Assembly (NCBI GenBank): GCA_946803715.1 | Contig: CAMPET010000152.1 | Location: forward strand, 62,023-126,022 | Direction: 5' to 3' | DNA: 64,000 nt | Source of the DNA: Beroe ovata | Taxonomy: Eukaryota; Ctenophora; Nuda; Beroida; Beroidae | Part shown: positions 55,301 through 64,000 of the stretch, one piece after another | Numbering within the stretch: position 1 is the stretch's first letter | Layout of the letters: every line of letters begins with the position of its first letter | Translations under genes and position numbers: made by a program | The notes under the pieces: model-generated | The model's database searches: none | Told to the model about the DNA's origin: nothing | Seen by the model: the letters and a program-made list of their open reading frames with translations, nothing else

Positions 55301-58300
55301 GGCACTGGAATCTACGGCGGACTTATCAGAGTTTTGCCCTTGTACAATGTACATGCATGTTGGCCTTCCCAATCGAGGGTTAAGTCTTAAGTCCATGGGT
55401 ACGTGAGTTGCACGTGAGCTACACGTGAATTGCACGTGAACTCGGCACCGCATTTGACACACTATCTGAGGTTATGTGTGCTTGTGAAGGGATTATAATC
55501 AGATAATACCTTCTGGCGTGAGGGATACATGCGATAATGCCCGAACGCTGTGAGGGCGAGCACGTATCACGAAAATAGCCAGAAGGTATTATGTGCTATA
55601 ATATTCTCCCTGTGATAAATAAAACAGATATATATTTCAAAACAAAAAATATATAGTCTGTCCCGGAAAGAGAGCAAAACAACAAGGTATTAGCTGCTAT
55701 AATCTTGCACTGCGAGCACTACTATCAGAAATAAAGAGCGTACAACTTTAGCGGGTATAATGCCCGGATAGTATCATTATATATTTGAAGCTATAATTCC
55801 GCCGTAGAGTCCACCGTAATTTAATACGTCCGCCGTAGCGTCCTACGCCGTGGAGTCCCCTATGTCTGTGTCTGTGTGAAAGAGAGCTTGTTTCTATGTC
55901 TGTATGTCAAAACACATACACATTTTTTGCGAATGCGTTACTCTACAGGTTCAGTGGAGAAAGAGCAGAGGAGTGTGTTGGAAACTGTGGTCGTCAGGAA
56001 GCACGCCGTATCTGAGGACGATTCACTCGTCAACAAGTTAGTATTTCCATTTGTGTGTCTGTGTGCGTGTGTGTGTTTGTGTACTGTGTGTGTGTGTGTG
56101 TGTGNATCTTAAAACGTAGATCACTAGCGGGGGCTACAAATGGAGTTGGAGAGCCGCGATTTTTTGCATGGTGGTACAAAAAGATAAAATCTGGTTAAAT
56201 GTCGAGCCAGAATTTTGATTTAGGTCTTAGATTTTCTGCAATCGGCGTCGAAAATTTGAGAAATCATGGTATAGTACCCGTAGATGATCGATGCTAAGTT
56301 TACAATCGTGCGTTGCTACGGCAGCATAGGAGTTGCACGTGCATATTCATCGAATGCGCGCACGCGTAACTTTCTTCCTCATTTGTTGTTTCTTTGTTTC
56401 GGGACGTTGCGGCCTTGATGGTCACACCATCCAACACGCACTCACGCATAAACGCACACAATTTGCGTGGGACAGTCACTATGCCGAGATGTACAAAACG
56501 GATTTCTACCCCAAGAGATGACTACGCCTCGTGATACTAAAAATTTCGTGACGACCACTACCGTGGATGCTTCAAAGATTACAGCCGAAAGATGAACGAG
56601 CTCCAATGCCCCGGTATGTGCAAAGTTCTAGAGCTGGGTTATCGCGTTCTCTCTTGACACCACTCCCCTCTCTTGACACCATTTCTCTCGGCCGCAATTC
56701 CGCTTCACAACATCCTCTCTCCTAACACCAATCCATCGATACACCATTACACCAATTCTGTTGACAACATTCTCTTTTGACACCACTCCCTGTTGACACT
56801 TCTTCGCTGGACAGCACTTTTCCTAAAACTATTCTCTCTTGACACCACTCCCAGACCCCAGTTGGCACTATTTTCTCTTGACACCACTCCCTCTAGAAAT
56901 CACTTCTCTCTTCTCACCATCCTCTCTTGACGTCTCTTTCCCGACACCAGTCCATTTGACACCATTCCCTTGATACACCAATTCTCTTGATAGGTCTATC
57001 TCTTATCACTATTCTCTTTTGACACCACTCCCTGTTGACACTTCTTCTCTGGACAGCACTTCCTTTCACAATTTCCTCTTGACACCAGTCCCTCTTGACA
57101 TCACTTTCGCGTAGCACTTTTTCTCTTCGCAGCACTTGCACTTGATTCTTTTCTCTCTTGACACCCCTTCGCTTAACAGTTTTCCCTCTGAACGCTTCTC
57201 TCTACATCACATCTGCGAATTGCTGACATAACTTTCTGTTGACTACGATTTGTGGCGACTCTGGTTGTGTAGTGTGTATTAGGGAGAGAGCTAGAATATG
57301 AATACGCTTCTGTCCCCCGGTATTTGCAAAGGGTAAACCTCTAGCTCTAACCCAAGCTAATCGCGTGTGCTTCGCAGAATTATAGTCCATTCATTTTCAT
57401 TAAGATAGATGAAAATGGTGATGGGAAAAATGATGAAATTGGAAGTGCATTGTGCAGTTGCGCAAACTTTCAAATCAATTTCAAATTCGGACTTCACATC
57501 CCATTCGTAGCATCGCATCCAACCGACGGGTTTTCTAGTCATTTTATATGCAGTACCGGATCAATGAAGCGGTATATTCACTATATAGTGACCCTTGATA
57601 AACTCACTATAAATTGTTATGTGCAGTATAATAGGTATAGATATACTAGATCCAGTGAACAGTGGTTTTCGCAATAACCCCATCCTTATTAAATTATAGC
57701 TGCTTCTTTCATGCGAGGTGATGTTGATAAATCACAATATCATAGTTACACACTATAAAAGTCACTGACTATATGTGCAAATGTTGTTGTAATAGTGTTG
57801 TAACAGTGAAGTCACTATCAATGATTTCATTACACAGTTTATACTAACACGGTGTTATTGTCAACAAGGCAACGTTACCAAGGCGACAGAAACGACATAA
57901 TTTACAGAAGAAAACAACACAGCGGCTGCCTCACTCAGATTTCTATATGAAGAAGGTGGGAAGTCACGTCCTCTAAACCGTTCATTCTAAACTCTCAGAT
58001 TCTGTTCGTATCATGTATCTTATCATAAATAATTCTCATGAGGTAGATGACTGTTCTTTTTTTTTAAAACAATTTAGCCCACTAAACTTATCAGGCTATG
58101 GAAGACTATGAAGAAAAAAGGATGCAAGCCATCAAAAAAGAAGAAAACAGTCGCACAGAAATGATGATTCAACGAATGAGGTTTTTAATCAGCTGTGTGT
58201 TTCTATCATAGAACAACAGTCTCTTACTCAGGTATTAAAAGATACCAAAAGTCATAACAAAATCTGTGTCACACTGCGTGTCCCAAATAACTCTTCCCTT

Positions 58301-60698
58301 GACGTTAGTTGGTGGCGAGCGCGGGAACTTTATCACACGACACAAGATTCCGCGCGTAAACTCCTATAATATATGGGGGCGCGCGCATATCGATCACCGG
58401 TTGACATGGAAAATAACTTACTATCATGATTAGGTATCATGGTTCACATGGTACCCTGGTCCCATGGTATCCTATTGACCATGATAACATGGGTCACGTG
58501 TTGTCTTGTTCACGTGTCTTGCGAAATGAGCATTATTATCGCCGGCTCATATTAAAATACGATTTATTGTGGTACGAAAATGTACAGAATACACTCCTGA
58601 GCCTAGGATTTCCGAAAATTTGAGAAACGTAGCATAAAATCCTGGAAAAATTAAGAAACTCCGTTGATTTACAATTAAGAAACTTTGAGCCTAGAATTCT
58701 CAAATTTGTGTACTGAATCCTACCACAACGATAATTCTTTCAAATGAAAACGTCGGGCTTCGGGGGTCTTCGCCCCCAGACCCCCAACTCTTATTTTACA
58801 TAACTGCAGATCTGTCACTTCTGATCCACATTACGAGAACACCGGTAGTAAAGAATACTAAATTTAGTTCAACTATGTAGACTCAAGTTAGATTCGAAAA
58901 TTGATGTTGGATACAGAAATAAGAAACCAGTTTAGAAATAGAAACTTGAAGGCTCAAAATCGCGGAAAAATAAGAAACCTCTAGCCTAGGATTCCAATAA
59001 GTTCCTTATAAAAAAACTGCGTGTAGATGCAATACTGGTTCCTGTATAATAATACAAAGTTACCCAGTGTAATGATAATTCTTTATCCAGGGACCGGGAA
59101 GCACTGAAACTGTGGCGACAGCAGTCTCTGAGCCAGAGCAAAACAGGAAAACCCGCTATCGGTTTGTATTATTTGTATTTACTTCCAATCCGGCTGTTAA
59201 CTCTTTAGTTAGCAAGTATTGCTAAACACTCTAGTGCGGGAAAGCAACCACACAGTATCCATAGCAACTGCACACAGTGTCCATAGCAACTCGACACAGT
59301 ATCCATAGCAACTAAACAGTGTATACAGTACCCATAGCAACTGTAATACCTGTATACGTCAGGGAGAGATTTCGCTCATAGGGAGCCACCCAATGACAGG
59401 ATATATAGACGTCTGGTGGCACCAATAGAATTGCCTGATGTGACCGATTTGGTCGGTTATTTGAACACACAGCTAGGAGCTTTGAGATTGCGTGAAAAAC
59501 AACTCTCACATCAATCTGAGGAGCTCTACCACGGTGAATTGGTCAAAGTGCATCTCCTTATCGAAAGAAAGCGACTAGAGCTGGCCGAGCTACTGAGGAA
59601 GTCTGAGAAAAGTTTGCTAGCACACCACTTGAGCGTGGTCGAGGAGCACAACACAGTCACGATAAGCACACTTTGGAATGACCGGTGATCGATGCATGAT
59701 ATACACTGTTGAAAGAGCATCTTGTTATTCTCCCACCTTCTTGACCTGACACCAAATTAAAGTAGCATATTCAGTTCCAGCTGCCATACTGTATTAGCCG
59801 CTTTTCAAATTGTGAATGCTACCAGTGAGAGCTCGGAGACTGCAGCTATCATGGTCATTGGTCGGCCTGTGTAATTATACTTATATGATACATCTGAAAC
59901 CTCAGTAGCACACTGAATTGGTCGGCCTGTGTAATTATACTTATATGATACATCTGAAACCTCAGTAGCACACTGAATTAATTACAAACTTCAAGTATCC
60001 CCACACTAATATCGTATTCTGTGTCAGCGATTGGGGATAAGACGAGAACCCATGCCCAGGATACACAGGATCTCCACAGCTCCAAGGTACGTTCCCCTGG
60101 CATGGATTACTCTTGACGTCTAATTCTATTCGAGGAAAAATACCCAAACCCTCCACCTTCTGGCTCCTTTAGTTGCCATAGTAGCCACTGTGATTAAACT
60201 TTTCCTATTAAATTACAGAAGAGATAGTACCTTAACCTACTATTGTATATCGACGCATTTTTTTTCATCACTGCTATCCCTTCTCCAATGCCTTTTTGTA
60301 ATACAATAAAGATTATTGGGTAAGGTTATTGGGGAGGGCAAAATTTCCCGCAGCATCACAACACAAGTTCTATGTCTGATAAGGAAATTGAGCTTAGGAA
60401 AAGAATAAAGGAGCACGCTATCCGACTGAAGGAGTATCATTGTGCTAAGCCTGTCTCGAAAACCACTGATTCTTCACAAAACCCAGAGGAGGTAATGCAC
60501 ACTCTGTGTTCTATACTCTGTGTTCTATACTTTTACCTCTGTGACAGTTTGTATTGAGCAATGTCCTAGAAGTATGAATATGGTGTGCCTCTCTAACGAC
60601 CCCAACTTTTCTAGGCTGAGCTCAAGCAGTTTCGTGACGTGAGGAACATGAACCAGGAGTACAGATTCAAGGCATTCACGGGAGAGTTTTTTGAATGA
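52329..60698 (+). CDS. LRRC27: LRRC27-like leucine-rich repeat coiled-coil protein
   Basis: Exons 52329-52454, 52788-52918, 53055-53113 and 54175-54315 encode an LRR block ([76 protein letters not shown]). Exon 5 starts at 54412. Read to its stop (54941) it gives a 328-residue short form with a Ser/Arg-rich tail. A good phase-1 donor at 54465 (TTCAG|GTAGG) instead joins exons 55949-56036, 56578-56613, 57883-57955, 58095-58180, 59091-59165, 59400-59684, 60368-60491 and 60615-60698, all in phase, to a 453-residue form ending in charged coiled coils and [12 protein letters not shown]. Human LRRC27 is about 530 residues and poorly characterised. That the two halves form one gene is inferred from phase; they could be neighbours. 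Confidence 0.78.
53985..54150. repeat. TG microsatellite in LRRC27-like intron 4
   Basis: TGTGTGCATGTGTGTATGTG-type units over about 165 bp, ending 25 bp before the exon at 54175, in place of a normal polypyrimidine tract. Confidence 0.92.
55502..55591. mobile_element. Short inverted-repeat element
   Basis: Ends TAATACCTTCTGGC (55504) and GCCAGAAGGTATTA (55578-55591) are perfect 14-bp inverted repeats around about 60 bp. It lies in the LRRC27-like intron. It has the shape of a miniature element or a regulatory hairpin; no target duplication is evident. Confidence 0.5.
56053..56105. repeat. TG microsatellite after LRRC27-like exon 6
   Basis: TGTGTGTCTGTGTGCGTGTG then a pure TG run, ending at the N (56105), 17 bp after a donor site. 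Confidence 0.9.
56650..57190. repeat. Degenerate tandem array of TCTCTTGACACCACTCCC
   Basis: About twenty imperfect copies of a CTCTTGACACCACTCCC-like unit, spaced roughly 18-40 bp, fill an LRRC27-like intron. The copies vary in both sequence and spacing, so it is an old or complex satellite. Confidence 0.8.
59861..59980. repeat. Perfect 60-bp tandem duplication
   Basis: The 60 bp from 59861 (GTCGGCCTGTGTAATTATAC...) are repeated immediately at 59921 with only the final base differing. Intronic in the LRRC27-like gene. Confidence 0.93.
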
Positions 60699-60996
60699 AT
60701 CAGAATGAGAATGTAATCAATGGCAAATGGGTGTGAAAGTCATTTGCATGGGGCTGGGGATTTGAGGCATTAGTTCTAATTTTAAAGCTACTCTATTTGT
60801 ATTTTTGTATTTTACTGTTATTTATTTATTAGAAATCAGTTATACAAGGAATTGGAAACTGTTCGACTCACAGTTTAATTTAGATACACTATAATAATTC
60901 GATAACTTTACTTAGCGATACTTTGCCGGATGTTATCTGTCTACTGTTTCTTGCGCGCATGTGCACACGTTGCGCGCCCCTGTTCTACTCAATGAA

Positions 60997-61095
60997 TTGT
61001 AGGATTTCACCCTACCCTTGCTGGCGGGATTTTTTTTTCTATCCTCGGGGCGGATTGAAAATCGCGCGCACCGAGGGTAGGGTAAAATCCTACAA
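60997..61095. mobile_element. TTGTAGGATTTCACCCTACC element, copy 1, with 9-bp target duplication
   Basis: The 99-bp element has ends TTGTAGGATTTCACCCTACC and the inverse GGTAGGGTAAAATCCTACAA. CTCAATGAA stands directly on both sides (60988-60996 and 61096-61104), a perfect 9-bp target-site duplication. No coding capacity. Confidence 0.85.
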
Positions 61096-61158
61096 CTCAA
61101 TGAACTGAAAAGTCGTAGTATTAGTAAGGAGACACGCAGCGCGCGGAGTATTTGGGTC

Positions 61159-61248
61159 TTGTAGGATTTCACCCTACCCTTGCGGCCTTGCTGGCGGAAT
61201 GACAATTGCGCGGCGCAGACGGTAGGCCGGTAGGGTAAAATCCTACAA
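61159..61248. mobile_element. TTGTAGGATTTCACCCTACC element, copy 2, with 9-bp target duplication
   Basis: The 90-bp copy has the same ends. The flanks ATTTGGGTC (61150-61158 and 61249-61257) are a perfect 9-bp target duplication. It is 64 bp from copy 1. Confidence 0.85.
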
Positions 61249-61705
61249 ATTTGGGTCACTCAGCCAGTGCAACTGAGGCCGCGGCCTCCTGACGCGCGAG
61301 TCCATTGGCGGGCGCAGGGTTGTCAGCGCGGCAACACGCGCGCAAGAAACATGAACAGTGGACAAATAACTTGCGGCAACCGCAAATGAAATCTTGCAGC
61401 AATTCTGATTTAAAAATAAAACGTGAAAAGTACTCATGAAACATGAAAGTATTTCGATATTTCGATAACATTTGCATTTTGATAATCATATTTTGGTTTG
61501 CTTCGTAGAACTAGGAATACTCCCTATCGGCCTAGGCCTCGATGGCGGGATTTTACTTTTAGCCCTGGCAGAATCTTGATTGCAATTGCGCATACGCGAC
61601 GGTAGAGAAAACAAGATTGAGCGCAGCGTTGATATTACGGCCGGACGGCGCGCGCGAAACTAAGCCCCATTACACATTATCATCGACAGGTCAACGATTT
61701 ATCTG

Positions 61706-62410
61706 CAAGTGCATGCAGCATGGCGAGTTAATGTCATGGCAAGAGTACAAGTTTATATTTTATGTGAAAATGAAAATCGTGTTTCTATGATCATTCATTA
61801 TAAAAAATTTAGTCAAAAACAATTGAAATTGTTTGGGTTTCGCAGCAACTTTGTAGTTGTACTTCTCCTAAAAGTAAAATAAAGACATTATCGGAACATT
61901 GCTTTATCGAAGTTCCACAAGTGGCAAACTCAAATTGATGATGTTAGTCGTGTTAGTATTTTTTTATACTGCATCTGCCTGTTTCTTATGATAGAGCCAA
62001 TGGCAATAACTTATTGATACCCTTCGAGCATAAGGGACATTGGGACAAAGGTATCAGGGTGGGTTTCTTTCCTGTAACTCCAGCTCACCGCCACGGACGG
62101 GTGAGGAACTAAGTTCATATCACATTATGTCATTATTTTAGGAGAAGTACAATTACAAAGTGGCTGCGAAACAATTTCAATTGTTTTTGACTATAATATC
62201 ACTCNAAAATTCCGGGTGAGCCTTCTGATCCGCCATAGCAAGTGCATGCAGCATGGCGAGTTTATGTCATGGCAAGTACAAGTTTATAGTTATACTTTAT
62301 GTGAAAATCGTGTTTCTATGATCATTCATTTTATAGTCAAAAACAATCGAAATTGTTTGGGTTTCGCAGCAACTTTGTACTTCTCCTAAAATAATGACAT
62401 AATGTGATAT
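61706..62410. repeat. Direct and inverted copies of one segment around an N
   Basis: A segment of about 170 bp (CAAGTGCATGCAGCATGGCG ... GCAACTTTGTA ... ACTTCTCCTAAAA) occurs at 61706-61872 and again, same strand, at 62239-62410. Its right end is also present inverted at 62117-62196. The N at 62205 lies in the gap between the inverted and the second direct copy. Confidence 0.75.
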
Positions 62411-62559
62411 TTTGTGGCAGCTAAGTGGATTGCTTAGGTAATTGAGTAATTGACTGAGGCCCAGTGCACGCGCTGGTGCTCAGCTTTCATCTCCAATTTC
62501 GATCATGTCTAGATGTCTTCTAGTATCATTTCTCTTCAAAAAGAGGCGTCTACCTTGTA

Positions 62560-62653
62560 GTTGTCTGGCGATGCTAGACCGCTGATGCAAGCCGCGAAGC
62601 GGCTTGCGTCAGCAAAACGAAATTCTCGACAGGGTCTATCATCGATCGACAAC
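62560..62653. mobile_element. GTTGTC-family inverted-repeat element, copy C
   Basis: GTTGTCTGGCGATGCTAGAC ... GCAAGCCGCGAAGCGGCTTG ... ATCATCGATCGACAAC. GTCTACCTT occurs immediately after the right end and 3 bp before the left end, so the target duplication may be 9 bp with GTA belonging to the element. Confidence 0.75.
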
Positions 62654-63679
62654 GTCTACCTTTCTTAGTTCTCGACATATATGCGATAATTGGTAAATTG
62701 GCCAATTAACTAATTAGGTGTTAATAGGTGAACAAAATTATCGACTTCAAAACTATGCTAATGTATCGTATCCCGTCAAAATAAAACGTCTACCACTACT
62801 ATAGTGGGCACACGTTGCGCGCCCCTGTTCTACTCAGTGAACGGAAAAGTCGTAGAAAGTTTCCGACTCATGTACAATAATTTCTTTAATTGGCCAATCA
62901 ACTAATTAGGTAGTGAAATATGAACGAAGTTATCGAGTCTGAAACTAAGAGTTGGTGCAAAAGTATCACATCCCTTCGAAATGAAACGTATACTATACAT
63001 CTCTTAGTCGATAATTACTTTAATGTTTAATTGGTCAATTAACTAATTAGGGGATCGTTAGAAAAAATCTTCACATCGCCCAGTGCACGCTCCTTGTCCC
63101 AAGCTTTCAGATGCCGTTTCGATAATGTCTCTGTCTTTTATGGTTCTCGAGTTTACTCAATTACCATTTTGGTCGTCGTCGTCGTCGGGTACCGTCCGTA
63201 CCCCTAATTTTCGGCGTTTTCATTATTTTTCACTATTTTAAATTTATTCTGGAACAACGGCTTGCCTTGGGTGTGACCTTAGGGCCGGGACCACACCCAT
63301 TTTCTTTCCGTGGCTGCAGGCGCTTGCCAGCGCCCTGATATAGGGTTTTTCCCTACCGCTGGCGCCGCGCAATGATAGTAATAATATCTAATTGAAATTC
63401 CGCCAGCAGTATTGCCAGGGGTAAAATGCCGCCAGCGAGGGAATCCCACGAGAGGAATAGCATTATGAGGAATTATAATACAATAATATTGATAAGTTAA
63501 TCATAAGGCTTGGGAAATGACGAGCAATTGACAGAGAAACTTGCATTTGCCCACACTTTTCATTTCGCCCCTTTTCAGTTTTACACCGCACTGCGTAACT
63601 GTAAGTGTAATCCATCGAGTGGGGAAGCCGAAGAACAGTTTTTGGAAAGTGAGTGTCGAACAACATCATCAGTCATCAC

Positions 63680-63867
63680 TTAGTTGGAAGAGGTTCCACT
63701 TTTCTTCATACTCTTATTGAACTTGGTTATAATGATAGAAATGGGTATGGTCATGATGGTTAAGTTGATGATCGCATAGCACGCTGCCAGGATCTTACCG
63801 AACTCTGTTTTCGGAACGGTATCTCCGTAACCCACGGTGCCGATAGTCACCACACAAAACCACATAC
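63680..63867 (-). CDS. Voltage-gated-type potassium channel, last exon (partial)
   Basis: The final exon of a gene that continues beyond the window end. It reads GMWFCVVTIGTVGYGDTVPK, with the complete K+ selectivity filter TVGYGD and the end of the pore helix, then the S6 helix (FGKILAACYAIINLTIMTIP, ISIIITKFNKSM) and a very short tail KKSGTSSN before the stop. The acceptor at 63868-63870 gives a phase-1 start. The S6 bend reads T-I-P-I-S rather than the PVP of Shaker-type Kv channels. The short tail has no PDZ-ligand or tetramerisation feature. A TG microsatellite occupies the preceding intron. Family Kv-type is sure; subfamily is not. Confidence 0.85.
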
Positions 63868-63924
63868 CTGGAGATGAATCATGAAACATTCAAACATATG
63901 GTGAAGATGATAGGGGAATGTATG

Positions 63925-63956
63925 CGTGTGTGTGTGTGTGTGTGTGTTTGCAGTGC

Positions 63957-63987
<31 letters not shown>

Positions 63988-64000
63988 GGTGTGTGTTTTG
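63925..64000. repeat. TG microsatellite at the window end
   Basis: GTGTGTGTGTG with short interruptions through the last 75 bp, in the intron before the channel's last exon (in genome coordinates, to its right). Confidence 0.9.

Larger units (their letters stand above)
60699..63679. other. Element-rich intergenic region
   Basis: A 3-kb interval between the LRRC27-like gene and the channel gene. It is a cluster of miniature elements (listed separately), plus GC-rich patches such as CCGCCAGCAG/CGCCAGCGAG near 63400-63440 that match the cores of the TTGTAGG elements. No gene is supported. Confidence 0.5.

Overview
This is eukaryotic nuclear DNA from an invertebrate animal. Genes are split by GT-AG introns with consistent phases, the sequence is AT-rich, and the families are animal ones (SIX homeobox, MANSC-domain protein, LRRC27-like, VAMP7-type R-SNARE, TBCK, NRF-6-like acyltransferases, Kv-type channel). 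Genes sit about 0.3-2 kb apart and most introns are 60-500 bp. I cannot place the species. The proteins look like clear but distant relatives of the vertebrate ones, which would suit a sponge, placozoan, ctenophore or another invertebrate. Seven isolated N characters (9340, 43524, 45297, 49932, 50465, 56105, 62205) look like closed assembly gaps; three lie in microsatellites or a G tract, and two sit between repeated sequence.

Layout from left to right. 1-8.7 kb is all minus strand: an RGG/KH RNA-binding protein, an intronless RRP1, POLE2 in six exons, and a MANSC1-like membrane protein. 8.7-9.9 kb is a duplicated repeat block around an N. 10-14.7 kb is plus strand: STRAP (six exons), an intronless short-chain dehydrogenase, and a 56-residue membrane protein in two exons. 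15.7-17.7 kb holds a PLAC8-family gene (-) and a divergent SIX homeobox gene (+). 18-24.9 kb is TBCK (-, 13 exons), with an intronless PAN/sushi-like membrane protein gene nested in one intron. 26-27.9 kb is an intronless PICALM/AP180 gene (-). 29.4-38.6 kb carries two tandem NRF-6-like acyltransferase genes (+). 39.2-41.7 kb is a tyrosine phosphatase (-). 42-49.2 kb is repeat-rich and holds a small unknown gene, an unknown multi-exon gene with an in-frame TGA, and a CAP-like secreted protein. 49.7-51.1 kb is a VAMP7-like R-SNARE (+). 52.3-60.7 kb is an LRRC27-like gene (+). 60.7-63.7 kb is dense in miniature inverted-repeat elements. The window ends inside a potassium-channel gene (-).

The genes are an ordinary mixture: replication (POLE2), ribosome biogenesis (RRP1), RNA handling (STRAP, KH protein) and membrane traffic (PICALM, VAMP7, TBCK). 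Apart from the NRF-6 pair there is no sign that neighbours work together. I did not find a previously undescribed multi-gene system. The most unusual things are the SIX protein with Phe in place of the near-invariant homeodomain Trp48, the phosphatase with WND in place of WPD, the in-frame TGA gene, the short TIR elements with visible target-site duplications (two of them 9 bp), and the double palindrome centred on TGACGTCA. All exon models were assembled by eye from splice sites, frame and phase; no search or alignment was run.
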